DNA of 64,000 nt from Aquabacterium sp. (lineage in GTDB: Bacteria > Pseudomonadota > Gammaproteobacteria > Burkholderiales > Burkholderiaceae_C), in assembly GCF_016195855.1 (NCBI RefSeq), contig NZ_JACPYU010000016.1, forward strand, positions 558,001 through 622,000. Reading direction: 5' to 3'. The notes beneath the pieces are model-generated. The model did not search any database. It worked only from the letters and a program-made list of their open reading frames with translations, and had not been told where the DNA came from. The translations under genes and the position numbers were made by a program. Numbering within the stretch: the first letter of the stretch is position 1; each line of letters opens with the position of its first letter. Shown here piece after piece: positions 15,478-25,900 of the stretch.

Positions 15478-16281
15478 TTAATGATTTTGCAGATGCAGGG
15501 AATCGGACAGTTGGGCCTGTAACAAATCTGCCAGCGCCCTTCTGTCGGCGTGCGCTACCGTCTGCAAAGGCAGGATGTGAGCGTGCACTCGCAACCCTCT
15601 GGCGGTGACGATCCACCACAAGGATTGCATCAGGGTGGTGTCGCCCACATAGGCCGCAATGGGGCTCACGGCATGCTGAGGGTCGCTATAACGCAACACC
15701 ACGGGCTGCACGGGCGCAGGGGCATCGATGGCCGCCTGCAATAAATTCGCGTGAAAGTGCATCACGCCATGGCCGTCGCCGGTGGTGCCTTCCGGAAAAA
15801 CCGCCAGGGTGTGGCCCTCGCGCATGGCCTTGGACATCAAACCCAGCACGCGCATGGCGTCCCGGCGGCGCTCCCGCACCAGATACAGGGTGCCTGCCGC
15901 GGTCACCAACCGGCCGACCAGAGGCCACTGCCCCACCTCGGCCTTGGATACAAAGCGCGAGGGCACCACGGAGTTGATGGCGACGATGTCCAGCCAGGAC
16001 ACGTGGTTGGACACGACCAGCTTGGCGCCGGGCCGAGCCTGCCCCTGCACCGACAACTCGATGCCCAGGATGGTCAGCAGCTTGCTGGACCAGCGGGCCG
16101 TTTCGTCATGCCAGCCCTGCTCGTCCAGTTTGGGCCAGACGAGGTAGGAGCGCACATAGGCGACCAGGACATGCAGCAGGACGCGCGACAGCCGCCACGC
16201 CGCCAGGGGCACGGCCTGAGCCAGCTCCAGCGGGCCGGACGGCCCGGGCTGGCGTTGTTGATCACCCAGGGTGGCACTCAT
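15478..16281 (-). CDS. plsC: 1-acyl-sn-glycerol-3-phosphate acyltransferase (PlsC family)
   Basis: The enzyme transfers an acyl group to lysophosphatidic acid to give phosphatidic acid, in the inner membrane. It has the HX4D catalytic motif HVSWLD (93-98) and the FPEGT substrate motif (162-166), with a hydrophobic N-terminal region (about 25-48) for membrane association. The length of 267 residues is normal. Its ATG overlaps the stop of pyrC' (ATGA), making it the last gene of the algH-ruvX-pyrR-pyrB-pyrC'-plsC operon. Several PlsC paralogues are common in Burkholderiales, so this may be a secondary lysophospholipid acyltransferase. Confidence 0.88.
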   Translation of the reverse strand: MSATLGDQQRQPGPSGPLELAQAVPLAAWRLSRVLLHVLVAYVRSYLVWPKLDEQGWHDETARWSSKLLTILGIELSVQGQARPGAKLVVSNHVSWLDIVAINSVVPSRFVSKAEVGQWPLVGRLVTAAGTLYLVRERRRDAMRVLGLMSKAMREGHTLAVFPEGTTGDGHGVMHFHANLLQAAIDAPAPVQPVVLRYSDPQHAVSPIAAYVGDTTLMQSLWWIVTARGLRVHAHILPLQTVAHADRRALADLLQAQLSDSLHLQNH

Positions 16282-17621
16282 GCCGCCACGCGTCGCGTTT
16301 CAGCTTCGTGCGCGACCTGACCGGCCACCAGCGTGAGTTGCACCCGGCCCGCCAGCTCGAAACCGGTCGAGCTGAAGGCAAAAGGTGTGTGCTTGCCTTG
16401 ACTGACCAGCGCAGAAGGCTCGACCACCCAGCGCGCAGCCGGGTCAAAGATCACCACATCGGCCACACCGCCGGCAACCAGACGCCCCGCGCTGGACGAC
16501 AAGGAGCCCAGGGACTCGCCCAGGACCTTGACCGGCCCTTGCGTGACCACCGACAGCGCGCGGCGCAGCTTGGCTGCATCGGGCTGGTCGCTCTGGTCTG
16601 CACCCGACCACTTCAGGGCCAGGCTGAGCAACAGCTCCAGGCCGGTGGCACCGGGCTCGGCCTCGCCAAACGGCAGGGTCTTGTTGTCCTCGTCAACCGG
16701 GGTGTGGTCGGACACCAGGGCGTCGAGCGTGCCGTCCAGCAGGCCGGCCTGCAGGGCATCGCGGTCGCGGCCCTGGCGCAGCGGCGGGGTCACGCGCATG
16801 GCGGGGTTGAAGTAGCCGATGTCCACGTCCGTGAGCAGCAGGGAGTTGATGCTCACGTCAGCCGTGATGGGCAAGCCCTGGGCCTTGGCCTGGCGGATCA
16901 GCTCGACCCCTTGTGCGCTGGAGATGCGGCACAGGTGGACCCGCGCGCCCGTTGCCCGCACCAGCTCGATGATGGTGCACAGCGCAATCGTTTCGGCGCT
17001 GACGGGCACGCCCGACAAGCCCAGGCGTGTAGCCACCGGGCCGCTGGCAGCCACGCCCTTGCCGAGCCAGGCATCCTGCGGACGCAGCCAGACGGTGTAG
17101 CCAAAGGTGCCCGCGTACTGCAGGGCGCGCTGCAGCACCTGGGTGTCCTTGATGGGCACTTCGGCCTGCGAATAGCCGACGCAGCCTGCCTCATGCAACT
17201 CGGCCATCTCGGTGAGGTTCTCACCCTTGAGGCCACGCGTGAGCGCTCCCAAGGGGAACAGGCGGCAGCGACTGAGCTTGCGCGCACGCAGCTTGAGCAT
17301 CTCGACCAGTCCGGGCTCGTCCAGCGTGGGATCGGTATCGGGCAGGCAGACCACACTGGTCACGCCACCCGCGGCAGCGGCGGCCAGCTCGGACTCCAGC
17401 ATGCCTTCGTGCTCATGCCCCGGCTCTTTCAGGCGCGCAGCCAGATCAACCAGGCCGGGGGCCACGATCATGCCGCTGGCATCGATGACGCGGTCAGCGG
17501 CGAAGTCGGCACTGGCAGCGCCAATGGCACTGATGCGGCCCGAGGTGATGGCGAGGTCGCCAATCTGGTCCAGGCCGGAAGCGGGGTCGACCAGACGGCC
17601 GTTCTTGATCAGGATCTTCAT
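16278..17621 (-). CDS. pyrC': Non-catalytic dihydroorotase-like subunit of aspartate carbamoyltransferase (PyrC')
   Basis: The sequence is a full-length (447 residue) dihydroorotase fold, but the zinc-binding HxH in the usual PGLVDxHVHLREPG motif reads [14 protein letters not shown] (55-68). The later HxxHxS ligand region reads HLCRISS, with Arg for His. The SDHTP near residue 304 remains. This pattern matches PyrC' (PyrX) of Pseudomonas, an inactive partner needed to assemble the PyrB dodecamer. An active dihydroorotase should be encoded elsewhere in the genome. The gene overlaps pyrB upstream and plsC downstream by four bases each, consistent with stoichiometric expression. Confidence 0.9.
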   Translation of the reverse strand: MKILIKNGRLVDPASGLDQIGDLAITSGRISAIGAASADFAADRVIDASGMIVAPGLVDLAARLKEPGHEHEGMLESELAAAAAGGVTSVVCLPDTDPTLDEPGLVEMLKLRARKLSRCRLFPLGALTRGLKGENLTEMAELHEAGCVGYSQAEVPIKDTQVLQRALQYAGTFGYTVWLRPQDAWLGKGVAASGPVATRLGLSGVPVSAETIALCTIIELVRATGARVHLCRISSAQGVELIRQAKAQGLPITADVSINSLLLTDVDIGYFNPAMRVTPPLRQGRDRDALQAGLLDGTLDALVSDHTPVDEDNKTLPFGEAEPGATGLELLLSLALKWSGADQSDQPDAAKLRRALSVVTQGPVKVLGESLGSLSSSAGRLVAGGVADVVIFDPAARWVVEPSALVSQGKHTPFAFSSTGFELAGRVQLTLVAGQVAHEAETRRVAA

Positions 17622-18577
17622 GCTTCATTCCCCGCGATGATGGACATGACCGCCATGCGCACGGCGATACCGAAGGTCACCTGGGGCAGGATCACGCTTT
17701 GCTTGCCGTCCGCCACGGCCGAGTCGATCTCCACACCGCGGTTGATCGGGCCCGGGTGCATCACGATGGCATCGGGCTTGGCCAGGGCCAGCTTGGATTC
17801 GGTCAAGCCGAACTCCTTGAAGAACTCGCCGGCGCTGGGCAGCATGCCGCCGGACATGCGCTCGTTCTGCAGGCGCAGCATGATCACGACATCTGCACCA
17901 CGGATGCCTTCGGCCATGTCGTGGCACACGCGCACGCCCATCTCGCGCAGGTCACCGGGCACCAGGGTGCGCGGGCCCACCACACGCACTTCGGGCACGC
18001 CCAGCGTGGTCAGTGCATGGATGTTGGAGCGGGCCACACGCGAGTGCACGATGTCGCCCACGATGGCCACGGTCAGGTTGCTGAAGTCCTTCTTGTAGTG
18101 CCGGATGGTGTACATGTCCAGCAAGGCCTGCGTGGGGTGCGCGTGGCGGCCGTCACCGGCATTGACCACATGCACATGCGGTGCCACGTGCTGCGCGATC
18201 AGGTAGGGCGCGCCGGACTCGGAGTGGCGCACGATGAACATGTCCGCCTGCATCGCGCTCAGGTTGGCGATGGTGTCCAGCAGGCTTTCACCCTTGGAGG
18301 CCGATGAACGGGCGATGTCCAGGTTGATCACGTCGGCGCTCAGGCGCTTGGCGGCGATCTCGAAGGTCGTGCGGGTGCGGGTGCTGTTTTCAAAGAACAG
18401 GTTGAAGACGCTCTTGCCGCGCAGCAAGGGCACCTTCTTGACTTCGCGGTCGTTGACGCTCAGGAACTGCTCGGCCGTGTCCAGGATCTGGTGGATGATG
18501 GGCTTGGGCAGTCCTTCGGTGGACAGCAAATGGATCAGCTCGCCATGCTTGTTGAGCTGTGGGTTGGTCTTGAGCAT
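17618..18577 (-). CDS. pyrB: Aspartate carbamoyltransferase catalytic subunit
   Basis: This enzyme condenses carbamoyl phosphate with aspartate, the first committed step of pyrimidine synthesis. It shows the carbamoyl-phosphate motif [13 protein letters not shown] (about residues 62-74), the HPTQALLD segment and the aspartate-side HPGPINRG motif. The 319 residues are typical. ATG at 18577 is preferred to the TTG three bases earlier; it overlaps the pyrR stop as TGATG. The next gene is the inactive dihydroorotase homologue, as in pseudomonad-type ATCase holoenzymes. Confidence 0.95.
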   Translation of the reverse strand: MLKTNPQLNKHGELIHLLSTEGLPKPIIHQILDTAEQFLSVNDREVKKVPLLRGKSVFNLFFENSTRTRTTFEIAAKRLSADVINLDIARSSASKGESLLDTIANLSAMQADMFIVRHSESGAPYLIAQHVAPHVHVVNAGDGRHAHPTQALLDMYTIRHYKKDFSNLTVAIVGDIVHSRVARSNIHALTTLGVPEVRVVGPRTLVPGDLREMGVRVCHDMAEGIRGADVVIMLRLQNERMSGGMLPSAGEFFKEFGLTESKLALAKPDAIVMHPGPINRGVEIDSAVADGKQSVILPQVTFGIAVRMAVMSIIAGNEA

Positions 18578-19092
18578 CAAACCCTCTCGAAATGGAATTG
18601 GAAGCGGCCGTCTTCGGTGCGGTCCAGCGACACCCGCTCATTGGCAGGCAGCGTGATGCGGGCCGCCGACAAGGCCGGCTCGATGGGCAACTGGCGGCCA
18701 CCGCGGTCCACCAGCACAGCCAGTGTCACGCTGGCGGGACGGCCAAAGTCGAACAGCTCATTGATCACGGCACGCGTGGTGCGGCCGGTGTAGAGCACAT
18801 CGTCAATCAGCAGGATGTGACGCCCTTCCACCTCGAACGGCAGGTGGGTCGCGTCCTTGGTGGTGGACATGCCGCGGGAGCTGAAGTCGTCACGGTGCAG
18901 GGCCGACGAGATCACGCCGTGAGGCGTCTTGATCCCCAGGTCGCGGTTTAGACGCTCGGCCAGCCAGGCGCCACCTGACCAGACGCCCACCAACGTGGTC
19001 TCCGGGGTGACGATGCGGCGCAAACCTGCCAGCAGGTTGTCGTAAAGCGCCTCGGCATCAAGGTGCAGGGTGTGGGGCGTGGTGTCGCTCAC
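18577..19092 (-). CDS. pyrR: PyrR bifunctional pyrimidine regulator / uracil phosphoribosyltransferase
   Basis: The 171-residue protein has the type I phosphoribosyltransferase PRPP loop [13 protein letters not shown] (around residues 94-106) and the PyrR-type SALHRDDF segment. PyrR senses UMP. In Gram-positive bacteria it attenuates pyr transcription by binding RNA, and in many proteobacteria that role is unproven. I did not see a convincing pyr attenuator ahead of the gene, since ruvX ends only 16 bases upstream. Its stop overlaps the start of pyrB. Confidence 0.92.
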   Translation of the reverse strand: MSDTTPHTLHLDAEALYDNLLAGLRRIVTPETTLVGVWSGGAWLAERLNRDLGIKTPHGVISSALHRDDFSSRGMSTTKDATHLPFEVEGRHILLIDDVLYTGRTTRAVINELFDFGRPASVTLAVLVDRGGRQLPIEPALSAARITLPANERVSLDRTEDGRFQFHFERV

Positions 19093-19108
19093 GGTGGCCT
19101 CTTGCTAG

Positions 19109-19507
19109 TCAGGGCTGTGGATGATCGTTGAAATATTGTTGCAGCAAGATGGCGGCAGAGGCCGCATCCAGGTCGCGCGCACCGTCGGCAATGGCCTCGG
19201 TGGTGGAGTAGCGCTCGTCGACCTCGTGCACCGGCAGGTGAAAGCGCCCGCGCAGCTGGCCGCCAAACTTGCGTGCTCGCAGCGTATTGTCGTGCTCCGC
19301 GCCGTCCGGATGGAAAGGCACCCCGATGACCAGGGCATCCGGGCGCCACTCTTCGATGAGTTTGGCGATCTGCTCGAAACGGGGCTTGCCTTCGGCGGCG
19401 ATGGTGCGCAGTGGCTGCGCCTGGCGCATCAGGCTGTTGCCCGTGGCAACGCCCACCCGCTTGAGACCGTAGTCAAAAGCGAGGTATGTCAGGGTCGGGC
19501 CACTCAT
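19109..19507 (-). CDS. ruvX: YqgF/RuvX-type putative pre-16S rRNA nuclease
   Basis: The RNase H-like fold of this family is seen in AFDYGLKRVGVA (residues 10-21), where Asp is catalytic, with VIGVPFHPDG in the middle and DERYST and a DAASAAILL helix with the last acidic residues near the end. Length 132 is typical. It is thought to mature the 5' end of 16S rRNA. Its ATG overlaps the algH stop by four bases, an arrangement conserved in many proteobacteria. Confidence 0.92.
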   Translation of the reverse strand: MSGPTLTYLAFDYGLKRVGVATGNSLMRQAQPLRTIAAEGKPRFEQIAKLIEEWRPDALVIGVPFHPDGAEHDNTLRARKFGGQLRGRFHLPVHEVDERYSTTEAIADGARDLDAASAAILLQQYFNDHPQP

Positions 19508-20091
19508 GCGTGCCCAGCCTCGCCCATCAGGAAATTGCGGTCGATGCCAAGCAGAGACAAAGCCTTGTCATAGCGTTGCTCCACTGGCGTGTTGAAGATG
19601 ATGTCGGGTTCGGCGTCTACAGTAAGCCACCCGTTGCGGGACAGCTCTTCCTCCAGTTGCCCCGCGCTCCAGCCGGAATAGCCCAGCGTGATGAACACCT
19701 TGCGTGGGCCAGCCCCGTTGGACAGCGCCTCCAGCACATCGCGCGAGGTGGTCATCTCCAGGCCCTCGGCCACTTTCAAGGTGGAGTTGTAGTGCCCCCC
19801 CTCGGCATCCAGGCTTTCATGCAGCACAAAACCCCGCTCGGTCTGCACCGGGCCGCCAAAAAACACCGGCCGGCTGGCCAGGTCGGGCCGCTCCAGGCTG
19901 AGGTCCACCTTCTCGAACAGGTGCTTGAGGTTGATGTCAATGGGCCGGTTGATGACCAGGCCCAACGCACCTTTGTCGTTGTGCTCGCACATATAGACCA
20001 CCGTACCGGCAAAATTGCCGTCTCTCATCCCCGGCATGGCGATGAGGAACTGGTTGGTCAGATTGATAGGGTTGGAAGCACCGGCAGACAT
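19504..20091 (-). CDS. algH: YqgE/AlgH family protein
   Basis: The 195-residue protein shows the family signature: LTNQFLIAMPGM near the N-terminus, the GALGLVINRP segment and the FFGGPVQTERGFVLH region in the centre. The biochemical function is not known; in Pseudomonas it was linked to alginate regulation. It is the first gene of the ruvX-pyrR-pyrB-pyrC'-plsC operon. The 96 bases separating it from the divergent photolyase gene should hold both promoters. Confidence 0.93.
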   Translation of the reverse strand: MSAGASNPINLTNQFLIAMPGMRDGNFAGTVVYMCEHNDKGALGLVINRPIDINLKHLFEKVDLSLERPDLASRPVFFGGPVQTERGFVLHESLDAEGGHYNSTLKVAEGLEMTTSRDVLEALSNGAGPRKVFITLGYSGWSAGQLEEELSRNGWLTVDAEPDIIFNTPVEQRYDKALSLLGIDRNFLMGEAGHA

Positions 20092-20187
20092 GGCGCAATT
20101 TTAGACGCCCGCGCCCTGCCCTTTCATGCTGATTGGCCCATTTACCCTTCACGCAAGCCGGCTTGCTGACAAACGAACGCCCAAGAC

Positions 20188-21762
20188 ATGACCGAAGTCA
20201 TCGATTCAGCCCTGGTCTGGTTCCGACGCGACCTGCGCAGCACGGACCACGCGGCGCTTTACCACGCCCTGAAAAACGCCCGCCGCGTGTGGTGCGCCTT
20301 TGTCTTCGACACGGACATCCTGGACCCGCTCCCCCGCTTTGACCGGCGCGTGGCCTTCATCCAGCGCAGCCTGGTCGAGCTGGACCAGGCGCTGGAGGCC
20401 CTGGGCCGGCAACACCCGCTGGCGCAGCTGAACGCCTCAGCTGCCAGCGGCGCCACCTGCGGCCTGATCGTGCGCCATGGCTCGGCCAAGGTCGAAATCC
20501 CCAAGCTGGTGGCGCAACTGGGCGTGCAGGCGGTCTACGCCAACCACGATGACGAACCGGCCGCCCAGGCCCGGGACGCCCAGGTGCGCGGCCAGTTGAG
20601 TAACCTGGGCGCCGCCCTGTTCACGTCCAAGGACCACGTGATCTTCGAGCGCAACGAGGTGCTGACGGGCAACGACTCGCCTTATGGCGTGTTCACGCCC
20701 TACAAGAACGCCTGGCTCAAGAAAATCGACCCGTTCTACGTCAAACCCTACCCCATTGAGCGCTTCGCCGCCCATCTGGCGCCCATACCCGCCAAAGTGC
20801 ACCCGGTTGGCTCGCCCAGGGTGCCCGAGCTGAGCACCATCGGCTTCGAGGCCGTGGGTGAGATGAAGGTGCCCGCCGGCATGAGCGGCGCCCAGTCTCT
20901 GCTGGACGACTTCCTGCACCGCATCGACCACTACGACGAAACACGGGACTTCCCCGGCATCAAAGGCCCCAGCTACCTGTCCACCCACTTGCGCTTTGGC
21001 ACCGTGTCCATCCGGCAGCTGGCGGGCCTGGCCTGGGAGCGCGCCAAGAACGGCTCATCGGGCGCGCAGACCTGGCTGTCCGAGCTGATCTGGCGCGATT
21101 TCTATCACCAGATCCTGTTTCACCACCCCCACGTGGTGGGTCACGCCTACAAGCGCGAATACGACCTCATCAAATGGGCGCATGGCAGCAAGGCCGAGGC
21201 GCATTTCCAGGCCTGGTGCGATGGGCGCACCGGCTACCCCCTGGTGGACGCGGCCATGCGCCAGCTCAACCAGACGGGCTATATGCACAACCGCCTGCGC
21301 ATGGTGGTAGCCAGCTTCCTGATCAAGGACCTGGGCATCGACTGGCGGCGCGGCGAGGCCTATTTCGCCGAGAAGCTGCTGGATTTCGATCTGGCGGCCA
21401 ACAACGGTGGCTGGCAATGGGCCGCCTCCAGTGGCTGCGATGCGCAACCCTGGTTCCGCATCTTCAACCCCATCAACCAGAGCGAGAAGTTCGACCCGCA
21501 AGGCAAGTTCATCCGCCGCTACGTGCCCGAGTTGGCCGCCCTGCCCGACCGGGCCTTGCACGCGCCCTGGCTGGCTCGCCCCAGTGACCTGGCCAGCATC
21601 GATGACGTGGTGATCGGGCGCGACTACCCGCAACCCATCGTGATGCACGACGAAGCCCGCGCGGAAACACTGGAGCGCTATGCGGTGCTCAAGACCGCCA
21701 GCGACAAGGACATCCAGAAGCTGGCCCGCAAGAAGCCTGCAAAGAAGGCCGTGAAGAAATAG
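20188..21762 (+). CDS. phrB: Deoxyribodipyrimidine photolyase (cryptochrome/photolyase family)
   Basis: The 524-residue protein repairs cyclobutane pyrimidine dimers with light. The N-terminal antenna-binding Rossmann domain begins VWFRRDLRSTDHAAL. The C-terminal FAD domain contains the WRDFYHQIL helix, the GRTGYPLVDAAMRQL motif (substrate and FAD contacts) and NNGGWQWAASSGCDAQPWFRIFN split around the flavin. All hallmarks of class I CPD photolyases are intact. A Lys/Ala-rich tail of about 20 residues ends the protein. ATG at 20188 follows a weak ribosome site. It is monocistronic and divergent from algH. Confidence 0.95.
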   Translation: MTEVIDSALVWFRRDLRSTDHAALYHALKNARRVWCAFVFDTDILDPLPRFDRRVAFIQRSLVELDQALEALGRQHPLAQLNASAASGATCGLIVRHGSAKVEIPKLVAQLGVQAVYANHDDEPAAQARDAQVRGQLSNLGAALFTSKDHVIFERNEVLTGNDSPYGVFTPYKNAWLKKIDPFYVKPYPIERFAAHLAPIPAKVHPVGSPRVPELSTIGFEAVGEMKVPAGMSGAQSLLDDFLHRIDHYDETRDFPGIKGPSYLSTHLRFGTVSIRQLAGLAWERAKNGSSGAQTWLSELIWRDFYHQILFHHPHVVGHAYKREYDLIKWAHGSKAEAHFQAWCDGRTGYPLVDAAMRQLNQTGYMHNRLRMVVASFLIKDLGIDWRRGEAYFAEKLLDFDLAANNGGWQWAASSGCDAQPWFRIFNPINQSEKFDPQGKFIRRYVPELAALPDRALHAPWLARPSDLASIDDVVIGRDYPQPIVMHDEARAETLERYAVLKTASDKDIQKLARKKPAKKAVKK

Positions 21763-21786
21763 GGCTGAGCCCAGCCGGGCGTCAGA

Positions 21787-22896
21787 TCAGAACAGCTCGA
21801 CGTCGCCGATGTGGGTGTCTTCGGATGCCAGCACGCCCTCGCGCACCAGGGCCTCGAAGCACAACACCTGGTTGCGCCCCTGGTGCTTGGCCTGGTAGAC
21901 GCCCTGGTCAGCCCGCGCAAAGGACACGTTGGGCGTGTCCTGGTGCTGGATCTCGGTGAAGCCGACGCTCACCGTCACCTTGTGGACCTGCGGGAAGGGG
22001 TAGGACTCGACATTGCAACGGAAACGCTCGAAAGCGCCCATGGCATCGACTTCGTTGCCACCGCGCAGCAGGATCACGAACTCTTCGCCGCCAAAGCGAT
22101 AGAGCCGGTCGTAGTGACGGAAGGACTGCCGCATGATGCGCGCCACCAGCACCAGCACCTCATCACCAATGAGGTGACCAAAGCCGTCATTGACCTTCTT
22201 GAAATGGTCGATGTCGACCACGCCCAGCCAATAGCCCGTCACCGGCACGGCCCGACGCTCACCGGCGGGCACCTGATGAAGGTCGGACGCCACGGGCATC
22301 GAGGCCTTCAGGAAGGACGCATCGAAAGTCTGGCGATTGAGCAAGCCCGTGAGCGCATCACGCTGGCTCGACTCCAGCAGGTTCTGAAAGTTGCCAAACA
22401 CCTTCAGCAGGGTCTGGATGGGCCGCAGGGCTTGCAAGGACAAGGGCTTGTCCGACCACACTTCCAGCACGCCAGGCAAGCCCACTTCGACCTGCAAGGG
22501 CAGCACGGTGACGTGACGCAATGCGGGATCAGCGCAGGCCTCTTCGCTCAACTCGGCCTGCTCCAGCAAGCGCGCCTCCAACACGGACTCGCGCATGGGG
22601 TAGGCGCCCAGGGGCGGCAGGGATTCCAGGTCCACCCAGGGTGGGTCGCTGACGGTCAACTGGCTGCGGCGCGCCAGGCCACTGCACAGCCAGTGGCGCG
22701 GCTCTTCGTCACGGCCGACCAGGCGATACACACCGACGCTGCTGACCGACAGCAACTCCAGCACCCCTTGCGCCAGCGACACGTCCAGCATTTCGCGGTC
22801 GCGCTGGGCCGTCAGGGCCGCCAGATGGGAAATGGCATCCTCGGCAACCGGTTGCACGGCCGCGGCGTGGGATGGGGTTGCGGTGATGGCCAACAA
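21787..22896 (-). CDS. GGDEF diguanylate cyclase with ELF C-terminus, last gene of the pil/chp operon
   Basis: Residues 30-170 form a GAF-like regulatory region without recognised ligand. Residues 175-345 are a GGDEF domain with the active-site loop GGEEF (269-273) and an intact inhibitory I-site RHYD (260-263), five residues upstream. It should make c-di-GMP under product feedback. A short tail ends THIGDVELF, matching the ELF end of the two CheX proteins and the CheZ-like protein elsewhere in this window. The gene starts directly behind chpA, so pilus chemosensing and c-di-GMP are probably co-expressed. The start is uncertain: only TTG codons (22896, 22893) fit, with a weak ribosome site. 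Confidence 0.88.
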   Translation of the reverse strand: MLAITATPSHAAAVQPVAEDAISHLAALTAQRDREMLDVSLAQGVLELLSVSSVGVYRLVGRDEEPRHWLCSGLARRSQLTVSDPPWVDLESLPPLGAYPMRESVLEARLLEQAELSEEACADPALRHVTVLPLQVEVGLPGVLEVWSDKPLSLQALRPIQTLLKVFGNFQNLLESSQRDALTGLLNRQTFDASFLKASMPVASDLHQVPAGERRAVPVTGYWLGVVDIDHFKKVNDGFGHLIGDEVLVLVARIMRQSFRHYDRLYRFGGEEFVILLRGGNEVDAMGAFERFRCNVESYPFPQVHKVTVSVGFTEIQHQDTPNVSFARADQGVYQAKHQGRNQVLCFEALVREGVLASEDTHIGDVELF

Positions 22897-22913
22897 ATCT
22901 TTACTGCAATGAA

Positions 22914-25900
22914 TCAGACCGCCACTTCATGCGGCACCGTGTAGCGCGCCACCAGTGCCAGCAACTCTTCTTCGCCGTATGGCTTGCCCAGGTAGTGGTT
23001 CACACCCAGCTCGGTTGCGTAGTCACGGTGCTTCTGCGCGATACGTGAAGTGATCATGATGACCGGCAGATCAGACAACTTTTGATCCGCGCGGATGTTG
23101 CGAACGAGGTCGAAACCATCCATGCGGGGCATTTCAATGTCGGACAGTACCACCGCAGGGCGCTCCTGTGCCAGCAATTCGAGGGCTTCCAACCCGTCTT
23201 TTGCCAGCATCACGCGATAACCTTCACGCGCCAGCAGGCGCTGGGTCACCTTGCGCACGGTCAGCGAATCGTCAACCACCAGCACCAGCGGGGCCTGGGG
23301 CTCCGCGGATTCCGTCACGGCCTTGGCCTTGTTGGACTGCTTGCTGTCAGCTTGCAGCCAGCCGTCCAGATCCGAGGCGGCAGCAGCCAGTGCCTGCGCC
23401 GTCTGCGCGTGGGCACGGTCACCGTACACGGTGGCCAGCGCCACCGGGTTGTAGATCAGCGAGACGGCACCGGAGGCCAGCAGCGTCATGCCCGCCAGAC
23501 CAGGCAGGCGCGCCAATTGCGGCCCCAGGTTCTTGACGACCACTTCCTGGTTGCCCAGCACTTCGTCCACGTGCAGCGCAACGCGTTGCTGCGCCGAACG
23601 CACGATGACCACCGGCAGCGTGCGCCCGCCTTCCATGCCGCGCGGGCTGAAGTCCAGCAGCGCACCCAGCCAGTAGAAGGGCAGAACCAGATCTGCAAAG
23701 GCATAACTGCCTTGCTGATAAGCCTGCACCACTTCTTGCGGACGCGCGCGGCGCACCATCTCGATCAGGTGGGTCGGCACGGCGATGTTGATGGCGCCGC
23801 ACCGCAGCATCACCACCTTGGTCACCGCGGTGGTCAGCGGCAGGATCAGCGTGAAGCTGGTGCCCTTGCCAACCGATGTCGCCGTTTCGATGCGGCCACC
23901 CATGGCGTTCACTTCGGAGCGAACCACGTCCATGCCGATGCCGCGGCCGGCCAACTCGGTGACGGACTCGGCTGTCGAGAAGCCCGAGGTGAAGATCAAT
24001 TGCGCCAGTTCGGCTTCGCTGGGCTTGTCGTCCGGCAGCAGCAGGCCCATGGCCACACCGCGCAAGCGGATGCGATCCAGATTCAGGCCTGCGCCATCGT
24101 CACGGAACTCGATGGCCACTTCGTTGCCTTCATGGCGCAGCGCCACGATGACCTGGCCCGTGGCGTCCTTGCCATTGGCCGTGCGGGTGGCGCCATCCTC
24201 GATACCGTGGGTGATGCAGTTGCGCAGCAAGTGCTCGAACGAGCCGGTCATGCGCTCCAGCACGCCACGGTCGATTTCAGTGGAGCCGCCCTGGATGTCC
24301 AGCCGCACCTGCTTGCCGGTTTCCTTGGCCGCCTGGCGCACCACGCGGTAAAGGCGATCAGACAGGCCGTCGAACTCCACCATGCGGGTGCGCAGCAGGT
24401 CGTCCTGCAGGTCACGCGTCAGGCGCGCCTGAGCGGCCAACTGGTCTTCTGCGGTTTCCAGGTTGCGCTGCAAGGTGCGCTGCACGGTGGCCACGTCGTT
24501 GACCGACTCGGCCATCATGCGGGTCAGTTCCTGGAAGCGCGTGTAGCGGTCGAACTCCAGCGGGTCGAAGTTCTGGCTCATGGCACGGGCCGCTTCCATG
24601 CGGGTGCTGAGCTGGGTTTCGGCCTGCAGTTCGATGTCGCGCAGTTGCTGACGCAAGCGCTCCAGGTTGTCCGTCAGGTCGGTCAGGGAGCCACGGATCT
24701 GCCCCACCTGCGACTGCAGACGGGTGCGCGTGATGCTGACCTCACCGGCGTGGTTGACCAGGCGGTCCAGCAACTGAGGGCGCACACGCACGGCCGCCTG
24801 CGACGGGCCCTGCACATGCTCACGCTCGATGCGCACCGAAGGCACCTGGCCTGCGCGGCTCAGGCCGGCCCAGTCGATGGGCTCCAGCTTGGCTTCGCCG
24901 GGCTGACGCGGCATCAGGGGCGTGACGGACACCGGCAAAGCCTGGGGCTCGACGACCGCAGGAGCCTCAAGGGCCGCGACCACGGTCGGCTCAGGCACAG
25001 ACAGCACCGGCTCGGCGGGCGGCAACGGACGGCTGGCCTGCTCGTCGTAACTTTGGGCATCACGGGCACGCAGGGCCTCGAACACCTCGACCAGGCGGTC
25101 AACGCGCCCTTCCAGCGGCGCCACATCGGCCGGGATGATGTGATCGGACGCCAGCAAGCGCTCGATCGTGGACTCCATGCGGTGTGCCAGCTCGCCCAGG
25201 CGCATGGCACCGGCCAGGCGCGCACCACCCTTGAAGGTGTGCAGCGTGCGCATGCAGGCGGCGGCCGCAGCGGGGTGATCGGGCATCTCCAGCCACTGGC
25301 GTGTCTGGCTGGCCAACTGGGGCAGCAGTTCCTGAGCCTCTTCCTCGAAGATGGGGAACAGGTCAGCGTCTACATTGTCCTGCGCATCGATGTCGGACTC
25401 GTCGTCCCAATGCACGGGCCCTGCCCCGCTCAGACCCTGCACGCTGGGTAAAGCACCTTGCAGTGCGTCGGCCTCGGGCGTCAGGGGCTCGAACTCCTTG
25501 AACTCGGCCACGCCCAAGGGCGCGGGCTGGGTGGCCTCGACTTCATCGGCAGCGCGAACCAGGCGCAGATGCGGACGCGCGTCTTCAACCGGCAAGTCAC
25601 CCATCAACGAGTCAGACGGAGGCTGGCTTGCACCTTCAGGCGCAAAGGGATCGACATGCGGGGGCGCATCGAGCACCACCTGCTCATCCAGATCGCTGAC
25701 CAGGCTGCGCGCCTCGATGCGGCGCGAGGCCTCGTGGTCGTACCACTCCAGGCGACGCATCAGCTCGTCGGACGGGGTCTTGAGGAAGCCCGCGGCGAAC
25801 TGATGCAGCAGGCGCCGGATCTCTTCAGCCGCTTCATTGAACAGCGACACGGCCTCGGCTTCGCCACCACCCAGGGCCTGCGAGCGCATCAAGGCGTGCT

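Noticed and set aside
16278..17621. An active dihydroorotase
   Set aside because: The zinc ligands are replaced, as in the structural PyrC' of pseudomonads.
21762..21775. A GGGCT/AGCCC hairpin after the photolyase gene as a terminator
   Set aside because: The stem is too short, with almost no loop and no T-run.
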